A stretch of DNA of 64,000 nt. Source: Pseudomonas oryzihabitans (GTDB lineage Bacteria; Pseudomonadota; Gammaproteobacteria; Pseudomonadales; Pseudomonadaceae). The translations under genes were made by a program, and so were the position numbers. The notes beneath the pieces were generated by a model. That model saw only the letters and a list, made by a program, of their open reading frames with translations. It was not told the origin of the DNA and did no database searches. The stretch spans positions 1,066,501 to 1,130,500 of the forward strand of contig NZ_CP102428.1 of the NCBI RefSeq assembly GCF_024652905.1. The letters are read 5' to 3'. Below are positions 36,194 to 47,512 of this stretch, in pieces; the stretch's first letter is position 1; every line of letters starts with the position of its first letter.

Positions 36194-37597
36194 ATGCCCC
36201 GTGAAATCCGCCTCAACGCCTTCGACATGAATTGCGTGGCCCACCAATCCCCCGGACTCTGGCGCCACCCGCGCGACCGCTCCTGGGAGTACAAGGATCT
36301 CGAATACTGGACGGAGCTGGCGCAACTGCTCGAACGCGGGCTGTTCGACGGCCTGTTCATCGCCGACGTCCTCGGCCTCTACGACGTCTATGGCGGCGGC
36401 CCTGAGGCTACCCTGCGCGAGGCGACCCAGGTGCCGGTCAACGACCCCCTGGCGCTGATCACCCCCATGGCGGCGGTGACCCGCCACCTGGGTTTTGGCC
36501 TGACCGCCTCCCTGAGCTTCGAGCATCCCTATCCGTTCGCGCGTCGGCTATCCACTCTGGATCACCTGACCAAGGGGCGCATTGGCTGGAACATCGTCAC
36601 CTCCTACCTGGAGAGCGGCGCGCGCAATCTCGGCCAGTCCGCCCAGGCCGACCACGATGCTCGCTACGACTACGCCGAGGAATACCTGCAGGTGGTCTAC
36701 AAGCTGCTGGAAGGCAGTTGGGAAGAGGGCGCGGTGCTGCGCGACCACGCGTCCGGTCGCTTCACCGATCCGGCCAAGGTGCATCCCATCGGCCACCATG
36801 GCCGGCACTTCCAGGTGCCGGGCTATCACCTCTGCGAGCCTTCGCCCCAACGCACGCCCGTGCTCTATCAGGCCGGCGCCAGCAGCCGTGGGCGGCAGTT
36901 CGCCGCCGAGCACGCCGAATGCGTCTTCGTCGCCGCCCCGTCGAAGACGGTGCTCAAGCAGACCGTGGCCGACATCCGCCGCCGCGCCGCCGAGGCCGGT
37001 CGCGATCCGCGCCAGGTGCTGATCTTCAATCTGCAGACGGTCATCGTCGGCGAGAGCGATGCCCAGGCCCGGGCCAAGTGGCAGGACTACAGGGGCTACG
37101 TGAGCTACGAAGGCGCCCTGACGCTGATCTCCGGCTGGACCGGCATCGACTTCGCCGCCTACCGCCCGGACCAGGTCCTCAAGCACCTGCACACCAATGC
37201 CATCCAATCGGCGGTGGAAGCCTTCTCCACCGCCGATCCCGGCAAGCAATGGACGGTGCAGGAACTGGCCGACTGGGTCGGCATCGGCGGCTTCGGGCCG
37301 CTACTGGTAGGCAGCCCGGCGACCGTGGCGGACGAGTTACAAAGCTGGGTCGAGGAGACCGACGTCGATGGCTTCAACCTGGCCTATGCGGTGACCCACG
37401 AGACCTTTGCCGACGTGGTGGACTTGCTGGTTCCGGAGCTGCAGCGACGGGGTGTCTACAAGCAGGCTTACCAAGCCGGCACGCTGCGCGAAAAACTCGG
37501 CGGCGCTGGGCCGCGGCTGCTAGAGAACCACCCGGCCGCCGGCTATCGCGACCTGGCGCGGCAACGGGAGGAAAGCGCGATACGGGTGCTGGCCTAG
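36194..37597 (+). CDS. LLM-class flavin-dependent monooxygenase (NtaA/SnaA/DszA family)
   Basis: A 467-residue bacterial luciferase-like enzyme of the NtaA/SnaA/DszA group: MPREIRLNAFDMNCVAHQSPGLWRHP, LFDGLFIADVLGLYDVYGG, DPLALITPMAAVTRHLGFGLTASLSFEHPYPFARRLSTLDHLT, GRIGWNIVTSYLESGARNLG, VLYQAGASSRGRQFAAEHAE. Members use FMNH2 from a separate reductase to cleave C-N bonds (nitrilotriacetate) or C-S bonds (dibenzothiophene sulfone). AGGAG precedes the ATG, 8 bases after the permease stop. Its operon with a DszC-fold flavoprotein suggests a two-step oxidation. Confidence 0.88.
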   Translation: MPREIRLNAFDMNCVAHQSPGLWRHPRDRSWEYKDLEYWTELAQLLERGLFDGLFIADVLGLYDVYGGGPEATLREATQVPVNDPLALITPMAAVTRHLGFGLTASLSFEHPYPFARRLSTLDHLTKGRIGWNIVTSYLESGARNLGQSAQADHDARYDYAEEYLQVVYKLLEGSWEEGAVLRDHASGRFTDPAKVHPIGHHGRHFQVPGYHLCEPSPQRTPVLYQAGASSRGRQFAAEHAECVFVAAPSKTVLKQTVADIRRRAAEAGRDPRQVLIFNLQTVIVGESDAQARAKWQDYRGYVSYEGALTLISGWTGIDFAAYRPDQVLKHLHTNAIQSAVEAFSTADPGKQWTVQELADWVGIGGFGPLLVGSPATVADELQSWVEETDVDGFNLAYAVTHETFADVVDLLVPELQRRGVYKQAYQAGTLREKLGGAGPRLLENHPAAGYRDLARQREESAIRVLA

Positions 37598-37606
37598 TCC
37601 GCCCCG

Positions 37607-38164
37607 TTATTCCGCCTTTTCATAGACGGCAAAGCCCCAGTAGCCACTGCCGCTCTTGCTGACTTCTACCCAGCCTTGACGTAGCAACTGCCTGGCGATC
37701 AGTCGATTCATGAAGCCGTGGCCCAGCAGCAATACGCTGTCCCGGCCACTGACCAAGGCGGCGAGCTTGTCTGCTGCCTGTCTCGACCGCTGTTTCGCCT
37801 GGGCATAGGACTCGGAGTCTTTCGTCACTCCGCACAGCCAGAGCAGACGAAAGACGAAGGCCCAGGTGAAGGGTGACAGGCGTAGGAGCGGAACGCGCAC
37901 CACGGGCAATGCCGCCTCGCGAAAGGTCGTGTCCTCGCTGGCTGGCGCCTTGCCCAATGCGGCGAGAGAAGTCAGGGCGCGCGGGGCAGAGCTGGTGGTG
38001 GCCAGGCCGATATCCCTGGTCGCGGCTATCGCCTCCTGAGTGGCGGCATCCGTGCCTATCTCGGACCGATCATAGTCCGCGATCCAGTCGACCATGTCTC
38101 GCGCGGCGACGGCACGGTAGTTCTCCAGCGCCGGCTTGCCGTGGCGCATCAGTATGATTTTCAT
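37607..38164 (-). CDS. Histidine phosphatase (phosphoglycerate mutase) superfamily protein
   Basis: A protein of about 185 residues with the RHG catalytic motif (MKIILMRHGKPALE, H8) and the second-half GHGFMNRLIARQ. Hydrophobic stretches near the middle (LLRLSPFTWAFVFRLLWL) are unusual and could mediate membrane contact. The frame is open to 38218, but the ATG at 38164 places the RHG motif at the canonical position. The substrate is unknown. It converges on the monooxygenase gene with 9 bases between stops. Confidence 0.82.
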   Translation of the reverse strand: MKIILMRHGKPALENYRAVAARDMVDWIADYDRSEIGTDAATQEAIAATRDIGLATTSSAPRALTSLAALGKAPASEDTTFREAALPVVRVPLLRLSPFTWAFVFRLLWLCGVTKDSESYAQAKQRSRQAADKLAALVSGRDSVLLLGHGFMNRLIARQLLRQGWVEVSKSGSGYWGFAVYEKAE

Positions 38165-38414
38165 GGGACCTGGGTAGTTGCCGGAAGAAAAACGGTTGGA
38201 AATGAACGCCACCTGCAACTACGTCATGGCAAGGGCTATCCCGTGATTATAACGGCGACTTCCCAGCGTATCGTGCGCTGGGCACTCCAGCGTTGGCGGG
38301 CTGCGGCGGCCTTGCTCCGGGCGCTTTGCTGGTCAAGGTCGCCAAGGGCAGGAGGCCGTAGGGCCAGACCCACTGCGCCGCCGGCTGGATAACGAGGCCG
38401 ACATGGGTCAGCGC

Positions 38415-39125
38415 CTACACCAGCGGTTCGGCGATCCGCTCCAGCAGTTCAGGCCCATCGTTCTTCACGCTGCCCACGGCCTTGCCGACCGGATACCAGT
38501 CGAAGGCCTCCACCGGCGTTCCTTCGATCTCACCAATCTCGGCGGCGCGTTCCATGGGCAGCTCGGGGTCCAGCCATTCGCGCGCTACGGCGGGTGGCAG
38601 GACCAGCGGGCGCCGGTCGTGGATGTCGACCATGCCGGCGTCCGAGGCGGCGGTGACGATGACGAAGCCGTCATCTTCCTGGGGTGCCTGGTCTGCCGAC
38701 CGGAAGTGGCCGATGGCGGCGAAGAACAGCGGTTCGCCGGATTTAAGCCTGATGAAGTAGGGCTGCTTGAGCTTGGGATCTGTAGGGTCCTTTTTCCACT
38801 CGTACCAGCCATCCGCAACCACCAGAGCACGGCCGTTCTTCCAGAGACCGCGAAACATCCGGCTGGTGGCCGCCGTTTCGACGCGTGCGTTGATCACCGG
38901 CGGGCGCTTGGCCTGGCGCGCCCAGGCGGGCTGGTAGCCCCAGAGCACCGGGTCCAGGTGCAAGCCATCCTGCTGCTGGTGGAGCAGTTGGACCCGAGTG
39001 CCGGGCGCGACGTTGTAGCGACCCAGGGCGCGGGGTTCCAGGCCGGTGCGGACCTCTGCCGGCGCGGCGCCCAGGGCGTCCAGGTAGTCGAGGGCATAGC
39101 GGTACTGGGCAAAGCGGCCACACAT
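38415..39125 (-). CDS. yedK: SRAP-domain abasic-site-processing protein (YedK/HMCES-like)
   Basis: A 236-residue SRAP protein. These proteins crosslink covalently to abasic sites in single-stranded DNA through the N-terminal cysteine. The key residues are all present: C2 (MCGRF, exposed after Met removal), N79 (VINARVET), E109 (GWYEW) and H169 (DIHDRRPLVLP). The frame extends to 39224, but function demands the MCGRF start at 39125, which has AGGAG upstream. It stands alone between a phosphatase gene and a pseudogene cluster. Confidence 0.9.
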   Translation of the reverse strand: MCGRFAQYRYALDYLDALGAAPAEVRTGLEPRALGRYNVAPGTRVQLLHQQQDGLHLDPVLWGYQPAWARQAKRPPVINARVETAATSRMFRGLWKNGRALVVADGWYEWKKDPTDPKLKQPYFIRLKSGEPLFFAAIGHFRSADQAPQEDDGFVIVTAASDAGMVDIHDRRPLVLPPAVAREWLDPELPMERAAEIGEIEGTPVEAFDWYPVGKAVGSVKNDGPELLERIAEPLV

Positions 39126-39282
39126 GGCGGACTCCTGGAAAGGCGTGCGGGCAGCCGAGGTATCCGGTCGGGCCCGGGCGGTTGAGGCGCGCCCAATGAG
39201 CGCGCTGCTTCCAGGATGGGACACTGCCGCTCGTGCAAAGTACCGGCTCCGGGCGTTGTCCAGACGGCCAGAGCGGAGGCGC

Positions 39283-39828
39283 TCAGCCGACCAGCGCCCG
39301 GGCGAAGTCGCGATAGCCGTGCAGTGGGCGCTCCCGCATCTGCACCAGCCGCTCGCGGTCGCCGGATTGCGGCAGCATGCCGTCGCTGACGTAGCGCTCG
39401 GCCATGAGCCTCATCTCGTAGGCCATCCAGGCCGGCATCGCGGTCGCCATGCTCCGTTCGAAGCCCTGGGGATCGGCGCCGGCATAGTGGATGGGGCGGC
39501 CCAGCAATTCGCGTCAGATCGCCGCGGCGCCTGCGCCGGTGAGGGTGTCCGGGCCGACCAGGTTGAGCGTCTCGCGGGGCGGCCTGCCTGGCGCCTGGTC
39601 GCGGTGGATGAGCTCGAGGGCGGCGACCTCGGCGATGTCCCGGGTGTCGACCATGGCCACGCCCTTGCCGCCGAGGGGCATGGGGTAGATCCCGTGCTAC
39701 AGGATGACGTCCTTGAGCCTGGCTTCGTTGTCGATGAAGTAGGTGGGCCGCAGGACGGTGGCGCCGAAGCCCATGGCCACGAGCATGCGTTCAGCGCCAA
39801 ATTTCACCGCGAAGTGCGGCACGTTGAC
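39283..39828 (-). pseudogene. NmrA-like NAD(P)-binding protein, truncated with two stops
   Basis: Read on the minus strand, the segment gives an NmrA/atypical-SDR C-terminal part: VNVPHFAVKFGAERMLVAMGFGATVLRPTYF, then LKDVIL-stop-HGIYPMPLGGKG, TRDIAEVAALELIHRD, LNLVGPDTLTGAGAAAI-stop-RELLGRPIHYAG, ending YRDFARALVG. Two in-frame stops interrupt it (TAG near 39699, TGA near 39515), and the N-terminal Rossmann part with the cofactor loop is gone. The 5' side abuts a LysR remnant on the other strand. Confidence 0.82.
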
Positions 39829-40018
39829 CGCGCTGCTGCCGCTTTCGCTGGTGCAACGTCAGCTGGAAGAGGGCGCGCTCCGCCGCTGGGGCACCCTGGC
39901 CGGCGAGACCGAACTCTGGGTGCTGCACACCTCGCGGCGCTTGCAGAGCCCCAAGGTCAGGGCCTTCGTCGATTTCCTCTGCGCGCGCTGTCCGAACGGC
40001 ATCTTGCGGCTGGACTAG
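39826..40018 (+). pseudogene. LysR-family regulator, C-terminal remnant
   Basis: About 64 codons encode the end of a LysR substrate-binding domain (LLPLSLVQRQLEEGALRRWG ... ELWVLHTSRRLQSPKVRAFVDFLC). The DNA-binding domain and most of the effector domain are missing. It meets the truncated NmrA remnant head-on near 39826, as expected if one deletion removed the 5' parts of two divergent genes. Confidence 0.75.
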
Positions 40019-40128
40019 CGGGGGACGAGACCGGGGTCCGTTGGCCACGAGACGACAGCCTGCGTATCACCCGTAGCCCTTTGTCCGGATAATGGCGGCC
40101 AATCTGTCTCCAAACCGGAATGCTGTGC

Positions 40129-42330
40129 ATGGAAATCAAGGTCAATTTTCTCGACAACCTGAGGCTCGAGGCCAAGTTCGACGACTTCTCGGTGATCGCC
40201 GATCAGCCCATCCGCTACAAGGGGGACGGCTCGGCCCCGGGTCCCTTCGACTATTTCCTGGCGTCCTCGGCGCTCTGCGCGGCCTATTTCGTCAAGCTCT
40301 ACTGCCAGACCCGCGACATCCCCACCGACAACATCCGCCTGGCGCAGAGCAACATCGTCGACCCGGAGAATCGCTACAAGCAGACCTTCAAGATTCAGGT
40401 CGAGCTGCCCGCGGATCTCTCCGACAAGGATCGCCAGGGCATCCTCAGATCCATCGACCGCTGCACGGTAAAGAAGGCGGTGCAGGCCGGTCCCGACTTC
40501 ATCATCGAGGCGGTGGAGAGTCTGGACGCCGATGCCCAGGCCCTGCTGTTGCCCAGCGATACCGGCAGCGAGACCTACATCCCCGGCAAGGACCGGCCGC
40601 TGGAAGAGACCATCGCCAAGCTCTCCGGTATCCTCGCTAACCTGGGCATGAAGGTGGAGATCGCCTCCTGGCGCAACATCGTGCCCAACGTCTGGTCGCT
40701 GCACCTGCGCGATGTGCAGTCGGCGCTGTGCTTCACCAACGGCAAGGGCGCGACCAAGGAAGCGGCCCTGGCCTCGGCGCTGGGCGAATTCATCGAGCGC
40801 CTCAACTGCAATTTCTTCTACAACGACCAGTACTGGGGCGAGGCCATCGGCAACGCGGCCTTCGTCCACCACCCCGACGAGCGCTGGTTCCAGCCCGGGC
40901 CCAAGGACGCGCTGCCCCGGGAGATCCTCGACCGCCATTGCCGCAAGCTCTACGACCCGGAAGGCGAATTGCGCGCCTCGCACCTGCACGACACCAACTC
41001 CGGCAACGTGGCGCGCGGCATCTGCGCGCTGCCCTTCGTGCGCCAGTCCGATGGCGAGGTGGTGTACTTCCCCTCGAACCTGATCGAGAACCTCTACCTC
41101 AGCAACGGCATGAGCGCTGGCAACACCCTGGCCGAAGCCCAGGTGCAGTGCCTGTCGGAGATCTTCGAGCGGGCGGTGAAGCGCGAGATCCTCGAAGGCG
41201 AGCTGGCCCTGCCGGATGTTCCTGACGAGGTGCTGGCCCGGTTTCCCGCCATCGTCGACGGCATCCGCGGCCTGGAAGCCCAGGGCTTTCCGGTGCTGGT
41301 CAAGGACGCCTCCCTGGGTGGCGAATTCCCGGTGATGTGCGTGACCCTGATGAATCCGCGCACCGGTGGGGTGTTCGCCTCCTTCGGCGCCCATCCGCGC
41401 CTGGAGATCGCCCTGGAGCGCAGCCTCACCGAGCTGTTGCAGGGCCGCAGCTTCGAGGGCCTCAACGACCTGCCGCAGCCGACCTTCGAGAGCCAGGCGC
41501 TGATGGAGCCGAACAACTTCGTCGAGCACTTCATCGACTCCAGTGGCCTGGTCTCCTGGCGCTTCTTCAGCGCCAGGGCCGACCATGATTTCGTCGACTG
41601 GGATTTCTCCAGCGAGGGCGAAGACGCCACCGCCCAGGAGGCCGCCACCCTGTTCGGCATCCTCGCCGAACGGGATCTGGAAGCCTACATGGCGGTGTAC
41701 GAGGAGTTGGGCGCGCCGGCCTGCCGCATCCTGGTGCCCGGCTATTCGGAGATCTATCCGGTCGAGGACCTGATCTGGGACAACACCAACAAGGCGCTGG
41801 CGGTGCGCGAGGACATCCTTACCCTGCATCAGCTGGACGATGCGGCCCTGGAATCCCTGCTCGAACGCCTGGACGATACCCAGGTGGACGACTACACCCG
41901 CATCGCCACCCTGATCGGCGTGGAATTCGACGAGAACACCGTCTGGGGCCAGTTGACCCTGCTGGAACTCAAGCTGCTCATCCACCTGGCGCTGCAGCAG
42001 TTCGAAGAGGCCAAGGAAGAGGTCGAGACCTTCCTGCAGTTCAACGACAACACCCTGGAGCGCGGCCTGTTCTACCAGGCGCTCAATGCGGTGCTGGAAG
42101 TCGAGCTGGACGACGAACTGGAACTGGCCGACTTCGAAGTCAATTTCCGCCGGATGTTCGGCGACGAGCGCCTGGACGCTGCCCTGGGTTCGGTCTCGGG
42201 CGAGGTGCGCTTCCCTGGCCTGACGCCCACCAGCCTCAAGCTGGAAGGCCTCGACAAGCACCTGCGGCTGATCGACAGCTATCGCAAGCTGCACGCGGCG
42301 CGGGCCAGGGCGGCTGGGATCGCGCTCTAA
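40129..42330 (+). CDS. ycaO: OsmC-YcaO fusion protein
   Basis: A 733-residue two-domain protein. Residues 1 to about 145 are an OsmC/Ohr-like domain (GDGSAPGPFDYFLASSALCAAYF; C50, C59 and C112, DRCTVKKA). From about residue 155 it matches E. coli YcaO along its length (YIPGKDRPLEETIAKL, ALCFTNGKGATKEAALASALGEFIERLN, PSNLIENLYLSNGMSAGNT, ASFGAHPRLEIALERSLTELLQGR, SSGLVSW), ending in a helical TPR-like region. YcaO proteins bind ATP and activate amide backbones; stand-alone E. coli YcaO promotes RimO-dependent methylthiolation of ribosomal protein S12. The ATG at 40129 is preferred over 40120 because it gives the family start MEIKVNFLDN. Confidence 0.9.
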   Translation: MEIKVNFLDNLRLEAKFDDFSVIADQPIRYKGDGSAPGPFDYFLASSALCAAYFVKLYCQTRDIPTDNIRLAQSNIVDPENRYKQTFKIQVELPADLSDKDRQGILRSIDRCTVKKAVQAGPDFIIEAVESLDADAQALLLPSDTGSETYIPGKDRPLEETIAKLSGILANLGMKVEIASWRNIVPNVWSLHLRDVQSALCFTNGKGATKEAALASALGEFIERLNCNFFYNDQYWGEAIGNAAFVHHPDERWFQPGPKDALPREILDRHCRKLYDPEGELRASHLHDTNSGNVARGICALPFVRQSDGEVVYFPSNLIENLYLSNGMSAGNTLAEAQVQCLSEIFERAVKREILEGELALPDVPDEVLARFPAIVDGIRGLEAQGFPVLVKDASLGGEFPVMCVTLMNPRTGGVFASFGAHPRLEIALERSLTELLQGRSFEGLNDLPQPTFESQALMEPNNFVEHFIDSSGLVSWRFFSARADHDFVDWDFSSEGEDATAQEAATLFGILAERDLEAYMAVYEELGAPACRILVPGYSEIYPVEDLIWDNTNKALAVREDILTLHQLDDAALESLLERLDDTQVDDYTRIATLIGVEFDENTVWGQLTLLELKLLIHLALQQFEEAKEEVETFLQFNDNTLERGLFYQALNAVLEVELDDELELADFEVNFRRMFGDERLDAALGSVSGEVRFPGLTPTSLKLEGLDKHLRLIDSYRKLHAARARAAGIAL

Positions 42331-42336
42331 CGAAGA

Positions 42337-42360
42337 GCCCCGCCCGGGCCCGGGCAGGGC
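42337..42360. terminator. GC-rich hairpin between convergent genes
   Basis: GCCC-C-GCCC and GGGC-A-GGGC pair with one mismatch around a six-base loop, directly after the ycaO stop and before the convergent transferase gene. There is no T-run. Confidence 0.4.
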
Positions 42361-42371
42361 CGTCCCGGCGG

Positions 42372-43988
42372 TCAGCAGACCGCGATATGGGAATCCGCGC
42401 GCGGCTCGGTGCCGCCGCAGAGCACACCGGTCTCGGGGTCGCGGACGATGATCTGGCCGCGGCCGAAATCGGTGGAGTCGTGGGCGATCTCGATCTGGTG
42501 ACCGCGCCGGGCCAGGCCACTGGCCAGGGCGCGGGAAGCCGCCTGTTCGATGCCGACCTTCATATCACCCAGCCACTGCCAGCGCGGTGCGTCCAGCGCT
42601 GCCTGGGGATTCAGGCCGAAGTCCACCAGGTTCATCACCATCTGCACATGCCCCTGGGGCTGCATGTAGCCACCCATGACGCCAAAGGGACCGATGGGCA
42701 CGTCACCCTTGCTCAGGAAGCCCGGGATGATGGTGTGGAAGGTCTGCTTGCCAGGCGCCAAGGCGTTGGAGTGGCCGGCATCCAGGCTGAATTCCGAACC
42801 GCGATTCTGCAGGCCGATGCCGCTGTCGGGCAGCACCACGCCGGAGCCGAAGCCGTGGTAGGCGCTCTGGATGAAGGACACCATGTTGCCCTCGCCATCG
42901 GCGGCGGCGATGTAGACGGTGCCGCTGGCCTGGGGATCGCCATGTAGCGGCGGCTGGGCCTGGTCGGTGATCTCGGCGCGGCGGCGGTCGGCGTAGGCAT
43001 CGTCCAGCAGGACGCTGGCAGCGACTCTCATGTGCTCGGGATCGGTGATGTAGTGCAGGCCGTCGGCATAGGCCTTCTTCATGGCCTCCAGCTGGCGGTG
43101 CCAGGTGAGCTGGCTGTCGCGCTGGTCGAAGTCGTAGCCCTTGAGGATGTTCAGGGTCATGAGGGCGATCAGGCCCTGGCCACTCGGCGGAATCTCCCAC
43201 ACCTGATAGCCGCGGTAGTCGACCTTGATCGGGTCCACCCAGCGCGGCTGGTAGCCGGCCAGGTCCGCCGTGGTCAGGTGACCGCCGCTGGCCGCGGCAT
43301 GCGCGGCCAGGCGCTGGGCGATGGCGCCGCGGTAGAAACTCTCGCACTGGGTCTGCGCCAGTTCTTCCAGGGTGCGCGCCTGGGCCGGATTGCGAAACAG
43401 CTGGCCGGCGACCGGTGCCTGGCCGTCGATAAGGAAGGTGTCGAACCAGGCTTCCAGTTCCGGCGCCTTGGCTCGACTGGCCTGGTACTCGGCCTGGGCG
43501 ATACGCCACTGGTGGGCGACCACCGGCGACACCGGAAAGCCGTCGCGGGCCAGGGCGATGGCGGGTTCGAACAGGGTGGCGAAGGGCAGCTTGCCGAAGC
43601 GCCGCGACAGCTCGGCCCAGGCCGCGGGGCAGCCCGGTACCGTGACCGGCAGCCAGCCGTGCACCGGCATGCGTTCATGGCCGGCGGCCTTGACCGTGGC
43701 GATGTTGAGGCTGGCCGGGGCATGGCCGCTGGCGTCCAGGCCGTGCAGCTGGTCCTTGACCCAGACCAGGGCGAAGGCGTCGCCGCCGATGGCATTGCCG
43801 GTAGGTTCCACCACGGTCAGGGCCGCGGCGGTGGCGATGGCCGCGTCGATGGCGTTGCCACCCTGGCGGAGCATGGTGATGCCGGCTTCGGCGGCCAGCG
43901 GCTGGGAGGTGGCGACCATGCCATTGCGCGCGAAGACGCTCTGGCGTTGCGAGGCGTAGGGGTAGTCGTGGGCAGAGAAATTCAGCAT
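42372..43988 (-). CDS. Gamma-glutamyltransferase family protein, probably cytoplasmic
   Basis: A 538-residue Ntn-hydrolase of the gamma-glutamyltransferase family (FARNGMVATSQPLAAEAGITMLRQGGNAIDAAIATAAALTVVEP; nucleophile Thr T357 in ASGTVYIAAADGEGNMVSFIQS; GFLSKGDVPIGPFGVMGGYMQPQGH). Autocleavage before T357 would yield the two subunits. Unlike periplasmic Ggt it has no signal peptide, resembling cytoplasmic YwrD-type members. Last gene of the GntR-led ABC operon, 17 bases after the second binding-protein gene, suggesting that an imported gamma-glutamyl compound is hydrolysed inside the cell. Confidence 0.87.
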   Translation of the reverse strand: MLNFSAHDYPYASQRQSVFARNGMVATSQPLAAEAGITMLRQGGNAIDAAIATAAALTVVEPTGNAIGGDAFALVWVKDQLHGLDASGHAPASLNIATVKAAGHERMPVHGWLPVTVPGCPAAWAELSRRFGKLPFATLFEPAIALARDGFPVSPVVAHQWRIAQAEYQASRAKAPELEAWFDTFLIDGQAPVAGQLFRNPAQARTLEELAQTQCESFYRGAIAQRLAAHAAASGGHLTTADLAGYQPRWVDPIKVDYRGYQVWEIPPSGQGLIALMTLNILKGYDFDQRDSQLTWHRQLEAMKKAYADGLHYITDPEHMRVAASVLLDDAYADRRRAEITDQAQPPLHGDPQASGTVYIAAADGEGNMVSFIQSAYHGFGSGVVLPDSGIGLQNRGSEFSLDAGHSNALAPGKQTFHTIIPGFLSKGDVPIGPFGVMGGYMQPQGHVQMVMNLVDFGLNPQAALDAPRWQWLGDMKVGIEQAASRALASGLARRGHQIEIAHDSTDFGRGQIIVRDPETGVLCGGTEPRADSHIAVC

Positions 43989-44004
43989 GGCAGGCTCTTC
44001 GGGG

Positions 44005-45883
<1,879 letters not shown>

Positions 45884-45885
45884 GG

Positions 45886-46653
45886 CTAGCGTCCCCGTAG
45901 CTTGAAGCCCTGCAGGCTGAACAGCCGGCCAGTGGCGGTGGGTCGGTGACCGTCGGCCTTGCCGAAGCGCCGCTCCAGCCAGGCCTGGAAGAAGCCCCAG
46001 AGGGTGGTCAGGACCAGGAAGTAGATGGCCACCACCAGGTACAGCTCGAAGACGCGGAAGGTCGCCGAGGTGATCATCTGGGTGCTGAGCAGCAGCTCCT
46101 GCACCCCGATGACGCTGACCAGGGTGGTGTTCTTGAGCATCACGTTGAACTCGTTGCCGAGCGGCGGAATGATCACCCGCAACGCCTGGGGCAACACGAT
46201 GCGGCGCATCAGCTTGGCCGGCGTCATGCCCAGGGAGCGCGCCGCCTCGTACTGGCCGCGATCCACCGCACCGATGCCGGCGCGGATGATCTCGGCCATG
46301 TAGGCGCCTTCGTTGAGGCCCAGGGCGATGATGGCCGCCTGGATGTTGCCCGGGATCACCAGGAAGCCCAGGTCCAGGTCCTCGAAGCGAAAGATGCCGC
46401 CGGCCGCCAGGGCCGTGTAGAGGAAGACGATCTGCACCAGCAGCGGCGTGCCGCGCATCAGCCAGACATAGCAGCGCACCGGGTACTGCAGCGCCCGGTA
46501 GCGCGACAGCCGCGCCAGCGCCGCCAGGAGGCCGAGCGCGCAGCCCAGTAGCATGGCGCCGACGGCGATGACGCAGGTCAGCCAGAGGCCGTAGAGGTAG
46601 ACGTCGCTCGGGTGCAACAGGTACTGCCAGAACACATCCCAGCTGAAGTTCAT
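45886..46653 (-). CDS. Polar amino-acid ABC transporter permease
   Basis: A 255-residue HisM/GlnP-type permease with five membrane segments ([102 protein letters not shown]). The EAA loop contacts the ATPase. Only one permease is encoded, so the channel is probably a homodimer. Confidence 0.9.
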   Translation of the reverse strand: MNFSWDVFWQYLLHPSDVYLYGLWLTCVIAVGAMLLGCALGLLAALARLSRYRALQYPVRCYVWLMRGTPLLVQIVFLYTALAAGGIFRFEDLDLGFLVIPGNIQAAIIALGLNEGAYMAEIIRAGIGAVDRGQYEAARSLGMTPAKLMRRIVLPQALRVIIPPLGNEFNVMLKNTTLVSVIGVQELLLSTQMITSATFRVFELYLVVAIYFLVLTTLWGFFQAWLERRFGKADGHRPTATGRLFSLQGFKLRGR

Positions 46654-46665
46654 CGTGGCCTTCCC

Positions 46666-47472
46666 TTAATCGAGCTTGTCGCCTTCCAGGTGCCACTTGG
46701 CCATGAGGGTGGCGTAGCTGCCATCGGCCTTCATGTCGGCGAGGATCTGGGTGAGGGCGGCGCTGAGCTGGCCGTCGTCCTTGCGCACGCCGATCCCGGT
46801 GAGGATGCGGGCGAAGGCCGGCACGCCGGTCTCGAACTGGCCGGGCGCCACACCCTGGTAATAGGCGGCGGTTTCCACCGTGGTGCCGTAGGCATCGGTC
46901 TGGCCCAGGCGCAAGGCCTGGAAGGCGTCGGTGTCGCTGTTGTAAGCCACCAGCTTCATGGGCGCCTTGCCGGCCTTCTTCAGCTCCTCGTTGTGGGCGT
47001 CGAGCAGGGTGCGGATGGTGGAGCCATTGAGCACCGCCACCTTCTTGCCGGCGAGGTCGTCCAGGGTGTGGATGCCGGCCTTGTTGCCGCTGGGCACCAC
47101 CACTGCCTGGCTGGAATACATGTAGTTGACGATGTCGATCACCTGGCGGCGCTCGGGCTTGTCGAACAGCTGGTCGATCAGCAGATCGCACTGGCCGGCC
47201 AGCAATGCCGGGATCAGGCCGGAAAAGGGCACCACGCGCCAGTCGACCTTCTTGTCGCCGAGGCGCTTGGCGATCTCGGCGCCAAGGTCGACGGTGAGGC
47301 CCTTGGGCTTCTGGGTTTCGTCGAAGAAGCCGATCGGTGGGGTATCGAGAGCGCCGCAATAGGTGATCTTGGACGCCTTGGCCAGGCGCTCGGGAATCTG
47401 CGGGGCGGCCTGGGTAAAGCCGGCGACGAGGGTCAGGGCGAGCAGACTGCAGGAAAGCCGGTGGCGGGTCAT
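46666..47472 (-). CDS. Amino-acid ABC transporter substrate-binding protein
   Basis: A 268-residue family-3 periplasmic binding protein with a signal peptide (about 1-22) and the type II fold: [100 protein letters not shown]. It is the first transport gene after the GntR regulator and the natural partner of the GlnQ-type ATPase. Confidence 0.9.
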   Translation of the reverse strand: MTRHRLSCSLLALTLVAGFTQAAPQIPERLAKASKITYCGALDTPPIGFFDETQKPKGLTVDLGAEIAKRLGDKKVDWRVVPFSGLIPALLAGQCDLLIDQLFDKPERRQVIDIVNYMYSSQAVVVPSGNKAGIHTLDDLAGKKVAVLNGSTIRTLLDAHNEELKKAGKAPMKLVAYNSDTDAFQALRLGQTDAYGTTVETAAYYQGVAPGQFETGVPAFARILTGIGVRKDDGQLSAALTQILADMKADGSYATLMAKWHLEGDKLD

Positions 47473-47512
47473 GGTCTTCTCCGGAAGGACGGGGGTGGGC
47501 AGGGCGGATGGC

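Noticed and set aside
40015-42294. 759-codon open frame antisense to the OsmC-YcaO gene
   Set aside because: Mirrors the codon bias of the real gene and has no recognisable domain.
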